From assembly GCA_002478045.1 (NCBI GenBank), contig DLLT01000003.1, positions 1 through 29,388 of the forward strand: a stretch of 29,388 nt of DNA. The letters run 5' to 3'. A program made the position numbers and the translations under genes. Under the pieces are notes generated by a model. It did not search any database. It was given only the letters and a program-made list of their open reading frames with translations, and was not told the origin of the DNA. This DNA comes from Porphyromonadaceae bacterium UBA7555 (GTDB lineage: Bacteria > Bacteroidota > Bacteroidia > Bacteroidales > Muribaculaceae). Positions 7,814-15,245 of this stretch are shown piece after piece (within the stretch, counting starts at the first letter, position 1; each line of letters starts with the position of its first letter).

Positions 7814-8914
7814 TCATCCCATACGGCTGTCGTTAAGTCGCCGGTGATTTTCCATCAGTCGACAGGCTTGGGCAAAGTCGGCGGGAGTGCCGATGTCCAT
7901 CCACACGCCGTCCACGGGATAGTAGGTGACGCGTCGGCCTGCGGCTATGGCATCAGCCACGAGGTCGGTGGCATCGGTGCGTTGCGTGACATCGAGCGTG
8001 GCAAGTAGGTCGTTGGAAATGAGGTATATCCCGGCGTTGGCGTAGTGTGTATAGGACGGCTTTTCTTCGATTCCGCGCACCATACAGGCATCGTCGGTGG
8101 CGAGTATCGCAAAGGGTACGGACACTTGATAGGATATTGCGGCGATGGTGATGTCGGCTCCAGTATCGATGTGTCGCAGGTACATCTGCTCGAAGGATAT
8201 GGTGGTGAGCAAGTCGCTGTTCATCACCAGTGTCGTTCCGCCGGGAGCGTGGTCTACGAGGGCGGCGGAACCGATGGTCCCCATGGGAAAGGTCTCGCGA
8301 ACGCACCGCACGCGAACGCCTTCGGGGGCATTGGCGCCCTCGGCAAAATGCGCGTCCAATTGTTCGGCCAAATATCCGGTGGTGACGGTGATGTCGGTGA
8401 TGCCGGCGGCGGCCAGTGCATCGATATTGTAGTCGATGATTGCGCGGTCGCCCACGTGCAGTAGTGGCTTGGGTGTGTCGTTGGTGAGCGGACGCAGGCG
8501 CTCGCCCTTGCCTCCGGCCATAAGTATGGCACTGATGGGCAGGCAGGTCGACGTATGGCGCAGGTCGATAATACGTAGCAGGTGTTTGTCGCGGTTCAGC
8601 ACCGGCACCAAGGTGATGCCGCGGCTGCGCATACGGGCTATGCGGCGTACATCGGGGCGTGCCTCGGCGTCAATGTACGCAAATCCGGTGTGCACGGCTT
8701 CGGTGACCGGGGCGGCGGTGTCGATGCCGTCGCACAGGGCGCGGCGTATGTCGCCGTCTGTGAGGGTTCCGATGACGGCGCCGCCGGCATTGACCACAAA
8801 GAGGGTCATAGCCTCGCCGGAGAGCTCGTTGAGGCGTTGCAGAGCCGTAAGTATTGAGGCTTGAGCGTCTATGATGTGGCGCTGTATATCTGTCTGAGAT
8901 GCCGGTGTATTCAT
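7814..8914 (-). CDS. CBS-domain sugar-phosphate nucleotidyltransferase (PtmE-like)
   Basis: The 366-residue protein has an N-terminal pair of CBS motifs (residues ~10-120, with GTLTDGDIRRAL at 49-60) and a C-terminal sugar nucleotidyltransferase with the signature LMAGGKGERLRPLT at 131-144 followed by TPKPLL. This architecture is that of PtmE, the glucosamine-1-phosphate guanylyltransferase of Campylobacter legionaminic acid synthesis; GDP-GlcN formation is therefore the likely reaction, but other nucleotide sugars cannot be excluded. I start it at the ATG at 8914, which overlaps the stop of the CMP-sugar synthetase as ATGA, a sign of translational coupling. An in-frame start at 8953 would run into that gene. 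Confidence 0.85.
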   Translation of the reverse strand: MNTPASQTDIQRHIIDAQASILTALQRLNELSGEAMTLFVVNAGGAVIGTLTDGDIRRALCDGIDTAAPVTEAVHTGFAYIDAEARPDVRRIARMRSRGITLVPVLNRDKHLLRIIDLRHTSTCLPISAILMAGGKGERLRPLTNDTPKPLLHVGDRAIIDYNIDALAAAGITDITVTTGYLAEQLDAHFAEGANAPEGVRVRCVRETFPMGTIGSAALVDHAPGGTTLVMNSDLLTTISFEQMYLRHIDTGADITIAAISYQVSVPFAILATDDACMVRGIEEKPSYTHYANAGIYLISNDLLATLDVTQRTDATDLVADAIAAGRRVTYYPVDGVWMDIGTPADFAQACRLMENHRRLNDSRMG

Positions 8915-9627
8915 TGGCGTATTTCGTTGATGAGGGTTTCGGCTATCGCCCAATCGCGCGGGGTGTCAAGGTCGATGCTTCGTGCGGCGTCCATTTCCAA
9001 CGGCAAACGGCGGCGCATTTTCAGCATAGGTGTGGTGCGTACGGCCTCGGGATTGATGACGTATACCGCACCATTGTATTGCCATACCGTAGGGGCGTCC
9101 TGACGTCGCGTGTAGCAACCGTCGCCCTTGCAGACGTGCAGATAGCCGTCGCCATCGCGCTCCATAAGATCGTAATATGGATTGGCCTCGGAGGGGCATA
9201 CGGACACCACCATATCGCAAGTGCCGTGTGCTTCGGCGTACATTGCCAGGCCGCGCCGTATGTCCTCGGGATGACGCAGCGGCGACGTGGGTTGGAGCAG
9301 CGCTACGCAGTCGTAAGCTATGCCGAGGGTATCGGCGTAGTCCATGGCATCAATGATAACGTCTTGAGTGGCTGCGGTGTCCGTGGCCAGGGCTTCGGGA
9401 CGTCGACGTATGGTGATATCGGCGGCAGCGGCGAGGGCCACCTCGGCAATGCGGGCATCGTCGGTGCTGACGATGATGCGTCGCCGGTCGTTGGCTTCGA
9501 CGAGCGCCAAAGCATTGGCGATGGCGTAGTGTATAAGCGGCTTCCCGCCAAGCTCTTTGATGTTCTTGTGCGGTATGCCTTTGCTGCCTCCGCGAGCGGG
9601 GATGATATATATAGGATTGGTGTCCAT
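8911..9627 (-). CDS. neuA: CMP-nonulosonic acid synthetase (CMP-sialate / CMP-legionaminate cytidylyltransferase)
   Basis: The 238-residue enzyme activates a nine-carbon sugar acid with CTP. The nucleotide-binding signature IPARGGSKGIPHKNI spans residues 9-23, LQPTSPLR is at 111-118, and the length matches the short NeuA/LegF form without an extra domain. The sequence does not say whether the sugar is sialic or legionaminic acid; the adjacent PtmE-like gene favours legionaminic acid (LegF). It starts 16 nt after the neuC-like stop and its own stop overlaps the next start, so the three genes are one unit. Confidence 0.9.
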   Translation of the reverse strand: MDTNPIYIIPARGGSKGIPHKNIKELGGKPLIHYAIANALALVEANDRRRIIVSTDDARIAEVALAAAADITIRRRPEALATDTAATQDVIIDAMDYADTLGIAYDCVALLQPTSPLRHPEDIRRGLAMYAEAHGTCDMVVSVCPSEANPYYDLMERDGDGYLHVCKGDGCYTRRQDAPTVWQYNGAVYVINPEAVRTTPMLKMRRRLPLEMDAARSIDLDTPRDWAIAETLINEIRQ

Positions 9628-9643
9628 GTGGTGTTCCCGGTTG

Positions 9644-10822
9644 TTATCGGGGTATGTCGTAGAATGTTTTGGCCACGCTTAGCGGCAGATGCGAGAGTAT
9701 GGCCTCGACAATAGCGCGTGGCGTCTCGGGTCGATAATAGGGGTTGGCAACGGCGGCGGCACGCTTTCGCGCCTCGGGGGTGAGCGCTTCGGCGATAGCC
9801 TCGGCGATGTCGTCCGCCCCGGCGCCGCCGTGGATTACGGAAGCGGCACACTGACGTCCGGCCTGACGCCCGCCTATATCGACGGTGGGGACGTGCATAC
9901 TCGGGGCCTCGATGATGCCGCTGGAGCTGTTGCCCACGACGGCGGCACACAAGGCCATAGCCGATAGGTAGCGGCGTGCCCCGAGACTTTCGACTGTCAG
10001 TACGCGCCCGGGGTTGGCGGCGGCGTATTTATCTGCCAGCGAGCGTATTTCGGCAGCGCCGGTATCGTTGTTGGTGCCTGTCAAGATGACATTGCATTCT
10101 TCAAAGCGGTCAAGGGCTTGGAGCAGCGCCTCGAAGCGATGCGCCGGGGTGTCGCCATGGTCATTTGTCTCGGGGTGGTAGGTCACCAGCAGCGTGCGCT
10201 GAGGATTGATATCGAAGCCGCCAAGGCTTTGGCGTAGCTCTCCCGGTGTCATCTTGGGCATTTTCAGGGCGTTGTACACGCCCGGGGCACCCACGGTGAT
10301 GACGCTGTCGGGCTGTTCGCCCATCTGTATGATGCGGCGGCGTGCCTCTTCGGTGGCGCACAGATGCAGCGAAGCCAACTTGGTGATAGCGTGGCGCATA
10401 CTGTCATCTACGGCGCCGCGAGATGTCTCGCCACCGTGCAAATGCGTCACGGGTACGGCGGTGAGCACGGCAGCCTGAGCCGCCGCCAAAGCCTCAAAGC
10501 GGTCGCCGAGAATGACGGCCGTATCGGGGCGCAGCTCGGCCAGTGCATCGGCCACTCCGGCCAGGCATATGGCAGCGGCATGAGCGCGTCCGGCTCCGCT
10601 ATCGTCCAAATCTTCGGGTACGGCCACGCGATGTGTCACCTCGAAGCCCTCGGCGATGATGCCATCCACTGTATAGCCGTGACGATGAGATAGATGCATA
10701 TTGGTGGCCACCACCGAGAGGCATACCCCCGGGGTGTCGCGCAGCAGTCGCGCCGCCGGAGACAGCAGTCCCCAATCGGCGCGCGTCCCGGTGATGACGG
10801 TTATGTGTACAGCCCTGGTCAT
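9644..10822 (-). CDS. neuC: Hydrolysing UDP/GDP-N-acetylglucosamine 2-epimerase (NeuC/LegG-like)
   Basis: The 392-residue enzyme releases N-acetylmannosamine or its 6-deoxy derivative from a nucleotide sugar for nonulosonic acid synthesis. Visible hallmarks are GTRADWGLLSP at 12-22, GDRFE at 106-110, HLHGGE at 127-132 followed by DDSMRHAITKLA, and GNSSSGIIEAPS near the C-terminal active site. These are shared by NeuC (UDP substrate) and LegG (GDP substrate). With the PtmE-like partner, LegG is the better guess. It is the first gene of the sugar operon, 91 bp downstream of the deaminase-like gene on the same strand; I found no clear TAnnTTTG in that gap, so read-through from upstream is possible. 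Confidence 0.92.
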   Translation of the reverse strand: MTRAVHITVITGTRADWGLLSPAARLLRDTPGVCLSVVATNMHLSHRHGYTVDGIIAEGFEVTHRVAVPEDLDDSGAGRAHAAAICLAGVADALAELRPDTAVILGDRFEALAAAQAAVLTAVPVTHLHGGETSRGAVDDSMRHAITKLASLHLCATEEARRRIIQMGEQPDSVITVGAPGVYNALKMPKMTPGELRQSLGGFDINPQRTLLVTYHPETNDHGDTPAHRFEALLQALDRFEECNVILTGTNNDTGAAEIRSLADKYAAANPGRVLTVESLGARRYLSAMALCAAVVGNSSSGIIEAPSMHVPTVDIGGRQAGRQCAASVIHGGAGADDIAEAIAEALTPEARKRAAAVANPYYRPETPRAIVEAILSHLPLSVAKTFYDIPR

Positions 10823-10913
10823 TATGTATATGGTGTCGGAATGTCAAAGGGGCGAGGCGTCGATGAAAACTCACCGCCGCCACGCCTATATGTCCCTAAT
10901 GCTGTGTCTGTAT

Positions 10914-11414
10914 TTACTTTTTGTACTTGACCACCAGGAGCGAAGCATCGGCATAAGGCAGATGTTTCATCGGCACCTGGGTCAGGGTTGTGTCGGCCTT
11001 GGAAGTATCGTAATCTTCGAGGCTGTACACTCCGGCGCTGACTGCATCGGCTGCGGGTACGGCAAAATATACGGCATCGGCACCACTGCGGCAGATGGCG
11101 TTGTAAGCCTCGGTGGTGGGCTGTACTACAGTGTAGATGCTGCCTCCGTAAAGGCTCTTGCGGCGCGACGACTTGATGGCATTTTCCTCGGCAGTACCTG
11201 TGGCGGTTGCCGTGCCCTGCGAACGAAGTGCGCCGTTCAGAACTACTACAGCTCCGATAGGTTTCTTGGCGGTCTTGGCTACGGATACGGCCATATCCAT
11301 AAACATTTCATCGTTGGGCGACACCTTGTCGACCTTGGTGATGTTGACGCCTGCGGTGATGGCGAATACGCCTACGAGCACGGCTGCAACAGCCAGCATA
11401 AATTTCTTTTTCAT
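10914..11414 (-). CDS. Secreted cytidine-deaminase-fold protein lacking zinc ligands (predicted pseudoenzyme)
   Basis: The 166-residue protein begins MKKKFMLAVA with a hydrophobic segment to about residue 24, a signal peptide or membrane anchor. Residues ~34-135 align by eye with the guanine/tRNA-adenosine deaminase fold: PIGAVVVLNG (52-61) matches PFGAVIVKDG. TAEENAI (74-80) sits where HAEINAI is expected, and VQPTTEAYNAI (97-107) where CEPCPMCLGAI is expected. GADAVYFA (111-118) matches the strand after it. The catalytic Glu position is kept (E76), but the zinc ligands His and two Cys are replaced by T74, T100 and A103. A zinc deaminase is therefore unlikely; a binding or structural role is inferred. 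It follows a 218-nt leader with tandem repeats and precedes the neuC-like gene. Confidence 0.75.
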   Translation of the reverse strand: MKKKFMLAVAAVLVGVFAITAGVNITKVDKVSPNDEMFMDMAVSVAKTAKKPIGAVVVLNGALRSQGTATATGTAEENAIKSSRRKSLYGGSIYTVVQPTTEAYNAICRSGADAVYFAVPAADAVSAGVYSLEDYDTSKADTTLTQVPMKHLPYADASLLVVKYKK

Positions 11415-11540
11415 CGTTTTATCCTTTCGTTTTTTAAGTTGTTTCGTTAATGTAAATCTTCGGTTCTTATGTCTCAGAATGCTTTATGTCTGTGACTGCT
11501 TATTTTCGCTTTTACAAGCATTTCATTGTACTACATAATT

Positions 11541-11589
11541 TGACTTGTGCCCTGACTTGTGCCCTGACTTGTGCCCTCCCGACAAGTCA
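11541..11589. repeat. 3 x 12-bp tandem repeat with inverted partner
   Basis: TGACTTGTGCCC occurs three times without mismatch at 11541-11552, 11553-11564 and 11565-11576. ACAAGTCA at 11582-11589 is the reverse complement of the TGACTTGT part, so any of the three copies can pair with it; the last copy gives an 8-bp stem with a 9-nt loop. Confidence 0.85.
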
Positions 11590-11631
11590 GTCGCCTATTG
11601 GGAAACTGAGCCGGTCGGACGTCATTGTCTG

Positions 11632-11639
11632 CAAAGTAA
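11632..11639 (-). promoter_or_regulatory. Bacteroidetes -7-like element (TTACTTTG)
   Basis: The minus strand reads TTACTTTG, one base from TAnnTTTG and identical to the element before the phosphoribosyltransferase gene. It would start a transcript about 210 nt ahead of the deaminase-fold gene. Confidence 0.45.
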
Positions 11640-11732
11640 GCAGGTCTAATATTATTCTCTACGAGAGCAATTATGAGCGTAAAATTAGTAAATATTTTTC
11701 ATGAGCGCAGAATGTGGCGGAAAATTCTCGGC

Positions 11733-12014
11733 CTATGCCGCTGCCATCCTGATGAATCCGATGCCGAAATAAAGCACGGTCAAAGCCAATATGCCGAGGC
11801 CGATGAAGAAGCATACCTTGCCGGACTTTTTCCGGCCTCGCATCAGCAAGATTGCGGAAGCAGCCAGCGTAATTGTCCACAGCGCCGGGACTATGACATA
11901 GCCGACAATGCACATCGTGCCATAGGTTATGCCCAGTTCCTTAGCCAGCATCGAGGTCAACTCTATGCACGCATTGTTCATCGTATCAAAGCCTTCGGCA
12001 ATACTTAACAGCAT
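11733..12014 (-). CDS. Small membrane protein, two predicted transmembrane helices
   Basis: The 93-residue protein is not one I recognise. It has two hydrophobic stretches, about residues 31-58 and 68-90, separated by the short basic loop MRGRKKSGK, which suggests both termini face outward. The N-terminal ~30 residues are mildly amphipathic. A second ATG at residue 12 (11981) is an alternative start. A good -7 element lies 83 bp upstream at 12097-12104, which supports it being a real expressed gene. Its job is unknown. Confidence 0.65.
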   Translation of the reverse strand: MLLSIAEGFDTMNNACIELTSMLAKELGITYGTMCIVGYVIVPALWTITLAASAILLMRGRKKSGKVCFFIGLGILALTVLYFGIGFIRMAAA

Positions 12015-12374
12015 AAGTTGGGTTCCATTAAAAATTTCGTATATCCTTAGCTTACATTCTTAGACTCGGCCAAAGCCGATAAGTTAAATCACACTACAAA
12101 GTTACGCTTTTTTCGCGGAATAATCTCTGCAGCCGCGGCACGAGGCCGAAATTTGCCCTGCGCTTACGGCTATTCATACTCCGGGGGCTCGGGATCCGGG
12201 TCGTAGCCGCATCATATCCGGCACAAAAGCACGTGGCATCTTCGCTGTCGTGTACGTGTGCGCACCTATGGCGATGATGGCTACCTCTACCGCCTAAAGA
12301 ACTCGTATTAGCGCTTTATGGCCATCCATATCTATCCTGTAAATATCCTTTACACACACATACACTCCTCTGCA
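12015..12374. other. Intergenic region after the hut operon
   Basis: The 360-bp gap carries the promoter of the small membrane protein (12097-12104). I see no intact gene and no clear terminator for the hut operon. A short minus-strand stretch around 12170-12215 reads as a Pro/Asp/Glu-rich tail ending in a stop (YDPDPEPPEYE), which may be chance or the remnant of a lost gene end. Confidence 0.4.
12097..12104 (-). promoter_or_regulatory. Bacteroidetes -7 element (TAACTTTG)
   Basis: The minus strand reads TAACTTTG, a full match to TAnnTTTG, 83 bp upstream of the small membrane protein start at 12014. It is downstream of the hut operon and so gives that gene its own promoter. Confidence 0.55.
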
Positions 12375-13613
12375 TCAGGCGGGAAGGCCGGCGAGGAGGG
12401 TCGTGCGGGTGAGGTTGTCGCCGAAGGAGTATGGCAGGAAGGCGAGTGAGGGTACGGGCTCGGTGATACGGAGGTCGGCACGTCGGCCTACGGCAATGGC
12501 ACCGGTGGTGTCGGACAGGCCCATGGCATAGGCGCCGTTGATGGTGGTGGCGGACAGGGCTTCGTCCGGGGTGAGCCGCATCTGTATGCACAGCAGCGAA
12601 TTGACCAGCGACATATTGCCCGACGGTGTCGAGCCGGGATTGTAGTCGGAGGCGGCGGCGATGCCTAGTCCGGCGTCAATCATACGGCGTGCCGGGGCGT
12701 AAGGCAGACGTGAGAACAGCGAGCATCCGGGTAGCACCGTCGGCATCGTGTCTGTGCCTTTGAGGACGCGTATCTGGTCGTCACAGGTGTGTTCCAAGTG
12801 GTCCACGGAGAGGGCTTTGTACGCCACGCCGACTTCCACGCCGCCGGAGTAGTCCAGCTCGTTGGCGTGAATTTTGGGGCGTAGACCATAGCGGTATCCA
12901 CACTCGAGTATCTGCGCCGTATGTTGCGGCGTGAAGAATCCGCGGTCGCAGAACACATCAATGTATTGAGCCAGGCCTTCGTGCGCCACGGCCGGAATCA
13001 TCTCGCGACATACCACATCGACATATCCTTGGTATTCCCCGGCAAAATTGCGCGGCAAGGCATGGGCGCCCAGGAAGGTGGACACGATATTGGCCGGGAG
13101 GTCTTGGCGCAGACGGGCAATGACGCGCAGCATCTTCAATTCGTCGCGGAGGTTGAGTCCGTATCCACTCTTGATTTCGATGCTTCCGGTACCGTATGCT
13201 ATCATACGGCGTGCACGCGGCAGTGCCTGACGGTAAAGTTCGTCCTCGGAGGTGTTGTGCAGCAAGTCTGCCGAATTGAGTATTCCACCACCACGCCGGG
13301 CGATGTCTTCGTAAGATAGGCCGCGTATTTTGTCCTCAAATTCCTGTTCGCGCGAACCGGCGTACACGATATGCGTGTGCGCGTCGCAGAATGCCGGGAG
13401 GACGGCGCCACCACGGACGTCAGTCTCGGTATCGTAGCGGCGGTCGTGAGGCATCGAGCCCATATACCCGAATTCGGCGATAAGTCCGTCTCGGATGATG
13501 AGGTAAGCATCGCATATCGAGCGGTCTTCGCCCATTTCGGTTCCTTGCAGGCGCGTGCGGCCTTGCGTTTCGATGCCGGCGAGCAGCCCGATATTGTATA
13601 ATAGAGTATCCAT
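12375..13613 (-). CDS. hutI: Imidazolonepropionase (HutI)
   Basis: The 412-residue amidohydrolase opens imidazolone-5-propionate to N-formimino-L-glutamate, the third step of histidine breakdown. Metal-binding and catalytic motifs are in order: DAHTHIVYAG (HxH), IKSGYGLN, HANELDYSGG, VDHLEHTCDD and AAASDYNPGS. I start at the ATG at 13613 (MDTLLYNIG), which gives the family's usual length of about 410. The open frame runs back to 13952, but that part overlaps hutH and reads as low-complexity antisense. It is the last gene of the hut operon, 85 nt after hutH, with a hairpin in the gap. Confidence 0.96.
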   Translation of the reverse strand: MDTLLYNIGLLAGIETQGRTRLQGTEMGEDRSICDAYLIIRDGLIAEFGYMGSMPHDRRYDTETDVRGGAVLPAFCDAHTHIVYAGSREQEFEDKIRGLSYEDIARRGGGILNSADLLHNTSEDELYRQALPRARRMIAYGTGSIEIKSGYGLNLRDELKMLRVIARLRQDLPANIVSTFLGAHALPRNFAGEYQGYVDVVCREMIPAVAHEGLAQYIDVFCDRGFFTPQHTAQILECGYRYGLRPKIHANELDYSGGVEVGVAYKALSVDHLEHTCDDQIRVLKGTDTMPTVLPGCSLFSRLPYAPARRMIDAGLGIAAASDYNPGSTPSGNMSLVNSLLCIQMRLTPDEALSATTINGAYAMGLSDTTGAIAVGRRADLRITEPVPSLAFLPYSFGDNLTRTTLLAGLPA

Positions 13614-13638
13614 AGCGAGTGGCGGTATGGCCGTCATT

Positions 13639-13679
13639 CCCATAATGGCCATAATGGCTATTATTATAGCCGCTATGGG
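13639..13679. repeat. Intercistronic hairpin with 9-bp repeated units, hutH-hutI gap
   Basis: GGCTAT (13656-13661) and ATAGCC (13666-13671) form a perfect 6-bp stem with loop TATT, enclosed by CCCATA (13639-13644) and TATGGG (13674-13679). The left arm contains two adjacent copies of CATAATGGC. There is no T-run for termination; transcript processing or stabilisation is possible. Confidence 0.6.
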
Positions 13680-13698
13680 AAGGGCAGTCGGCGTGGTG

Positions 13699-15186
13699 TC
13701 AGATGCGCGGTGCTTCGCGCTGTATGAATTTGATTGAATTGGCGATATGCGGATACATCGGCTGATCGTTGTCGATGTATGGGACGATGGCGCGATACTC
13801 GGCCACGAGTGTTTCGATGGCCGGAGAGGACTTGAGCGGACGGCGGAAGTCGAGGGCCTGAACGGCGTTGAAAAGCTCGATGCCGAGTACGCGCTCGGTG
13901 TTGAGTACCACGCGATACAGCTTGGTGGCTGCATTGGCGCCCATGCTGACATGGTCTTCCTGGTCCTGCGAGGACGAAATCGAGTCCACCGAGGCGGGCA
14001 TACACAGGCCCTTGCTTTGACTGACGATGGAGGCCGCCGTGTACTGCGGAATCATAAAACCGCTATTGAGTCCCGGATTGGCCACGAGGAAGCGCGGCAA
14101 GTCGCGAAGGCCCGAGATGAGGCGATATATGCGGCGTTCGGAAATGCTGCCCAGCTCGGCAACGGCTATGGACAGGGCGTCCATGGCGATGGCCAGAGGT
14201 TGGCCGTGGAAATTGCCGGCCGAGACAACAAGATCTTCGTCCGGGAACACCGTCGGGTTGTCCGTCACCGAGTTGCTTTCGGCTTCGAAGACACTGTCCA
14301 CGTATCGTATGGTGTCCTTGGAGGCTCCGTGCACCTGCGGGATGCAGCGGAACGAGTACGGGTCTTGAACATCCTTCTTGGGACGCGCCAGTATCTCGCT
14401 GCCTTCCATAAACTTGCGGAAGAATGTAGCCGTATCGGACTGGCCGCGGTGTGCGCGGATACGGTTGACCGAGTCGTTGAAAGGCTCGATATGTCCGTCA
14501 AAGGCATCCAGCGAAATGGCGCCGATGACATCGGCCCATGCCGAAATACGATGTGCCATGTGCAGTGCCCACGTGCCGTAGGCGTTCATAAACTGCGTGC
14601 CGTTGAGCAGTGCCAAGCCTTCCTTGGACTGCAAGTCTATAGGCACCCAGCCCATCTTGCGCATCACCTCGCCGGCATCCACCACTTTGCCCATATATTC
14701 CACTTCGCCCATTCCTATGAGCGGCAAAGACATGTGCGCCAGCGGCGCCAAGTCGCCGGAGGCGCCCAGCGAGCCCTGCTGATAGACAACGGGGATAATA
14801 TCGTGATTATACATATCGATAAGGCGCTGAACGGTTGCCACTTGCACACCCGAATGGCCGTAGGCGAGCGACTGAACCTTCAGCAGCATCATCAGTTTGA
14901 CAATCTCTGTGGGCACACGCTCGCCCGTGCCGCAGGCGTGCGACATTATCAGGTTACGCTGCAACGTGGACAGGTCCTTTTGGTCTATGGAGACATTGCA
15001 CAGCGAGCCGAAGCCCGTGGTGACGCCGTAGATGGGCGTGCCGCCGATGGCTTTTTTGTCCAAGTACTCGCGGCACTTGCGTATGCGTTCCTCGGCTTGA
15101 GCGGACAGACGCAGCGTCTTGCCCGAGGCCATGATTTCATATACTTTGGCAGGTGTAATATGCCTTTCGCTAATGGTATGGTACAT
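13699..15186 (-). CDS. hutH: Histidine ammonia-lyase (HutH)
   Basis: The 495-residue enzyme removes ammonia from L-histidine to give trans-urocanate, the first step of the pathway. The Ala-Ser-Gly triad that forms the MIO cofactor is at residues 142-144 inside GSLGASGDLAPLAH. Other family features are YGVTTGFG at 53-60, NLIMSHACGTG at 78-88, and FHGQPLAIAMD in the C-terminal half. Length is normal. It lies 59 nt downstream of hutU and 85 nt upstream of hutI on the same strand. A long open frame on the opposite strand over this gene is an antisense artefact of the GC-rich codon use. Confidence 0.97.
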   Translation of the reverse strand: MYHTISERHITPAKVYEIMASGKTLRLSAQAEERIRKCREYLDKKAIGGTPIYGVTTGFGSLCNVSIDQKDLSTLQRNLIMSHACGTGERVPTEIVKLMMLLKVQSLAYGHSGVQVATVQRLIDMYNHDIIPVVYQQGSLGASGDLAPLAHMSLPLIGMGEVEYMGKVVDAGEVMRKMGWVPIDLQSKEGLALLNGTQFMNAYGTWALHMAHRISAWADVIGAISLDAFDGHIEPFNDSVNRIRAHRGQSDTATFFRKFMEGSEILARPKKDVQDPYSFRCIPQVHGASKDTIRYVDSVFEAESNSVTDNPTVFPDEDLVVSAGNFHGQPLAIAMDALSIAVAELGSISERRIYRLISGLRDLPRFLVANPGLNSGFMIPQYTAASIVSQSKGLCMPASVDSISSSQDQEDHVSMGANAATKLYRVVLNTERVLGIELFNAVQALDFRRPLKSSPAIETLVAEYRAIVPYIDNDQPMYPHIANSIKFIQREAPRI

Positions 15187-15245
15187 AATCGAGGTAAGAT
15201 TTTGTTATTCGTAAAAGTGTTGAGGCCGACAATACGTCCTCACGG

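Larger units (their letters stand above)
11415..11732. other. Intergenic leader region of the deaminase-fold gene
   Basis: This 318-bp gap has no credible gene. It contains a minus-strand -7 element at 11632-11639, three tandem 12-bp repeats at 11541-11576 and an inverted copy of part of the repeat at 11582-11589. All of this would be in the transcribed leader of the deaminase-fold gene. No terminator was seen after the small membrane-protein gene. Confidence 0.5.

Noticed and set aside
7814..10822. Complete sialic or legionaminic acid locus
   Set aside because: Only three of the needed genes are present; the condensing synthase and the sugar-modifying enzymes are not in the window.
10914..11414. 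Active cytidine or guanine deaminase
   Set aside because: The His and both Cys zinc ligands are missing, so the catalytic call is not supported although the fold is.
11541..11589. CRISPR-like array
   Set aside because: The units are 12 bp with no spacers and no cas genes are nearby.
13614..13952. Longer N-terminus for HutI
   Set aside because: The extra 113 codons overlap hutH and are Ser/Pro-rich; 412 residues from 13613 is the family length.
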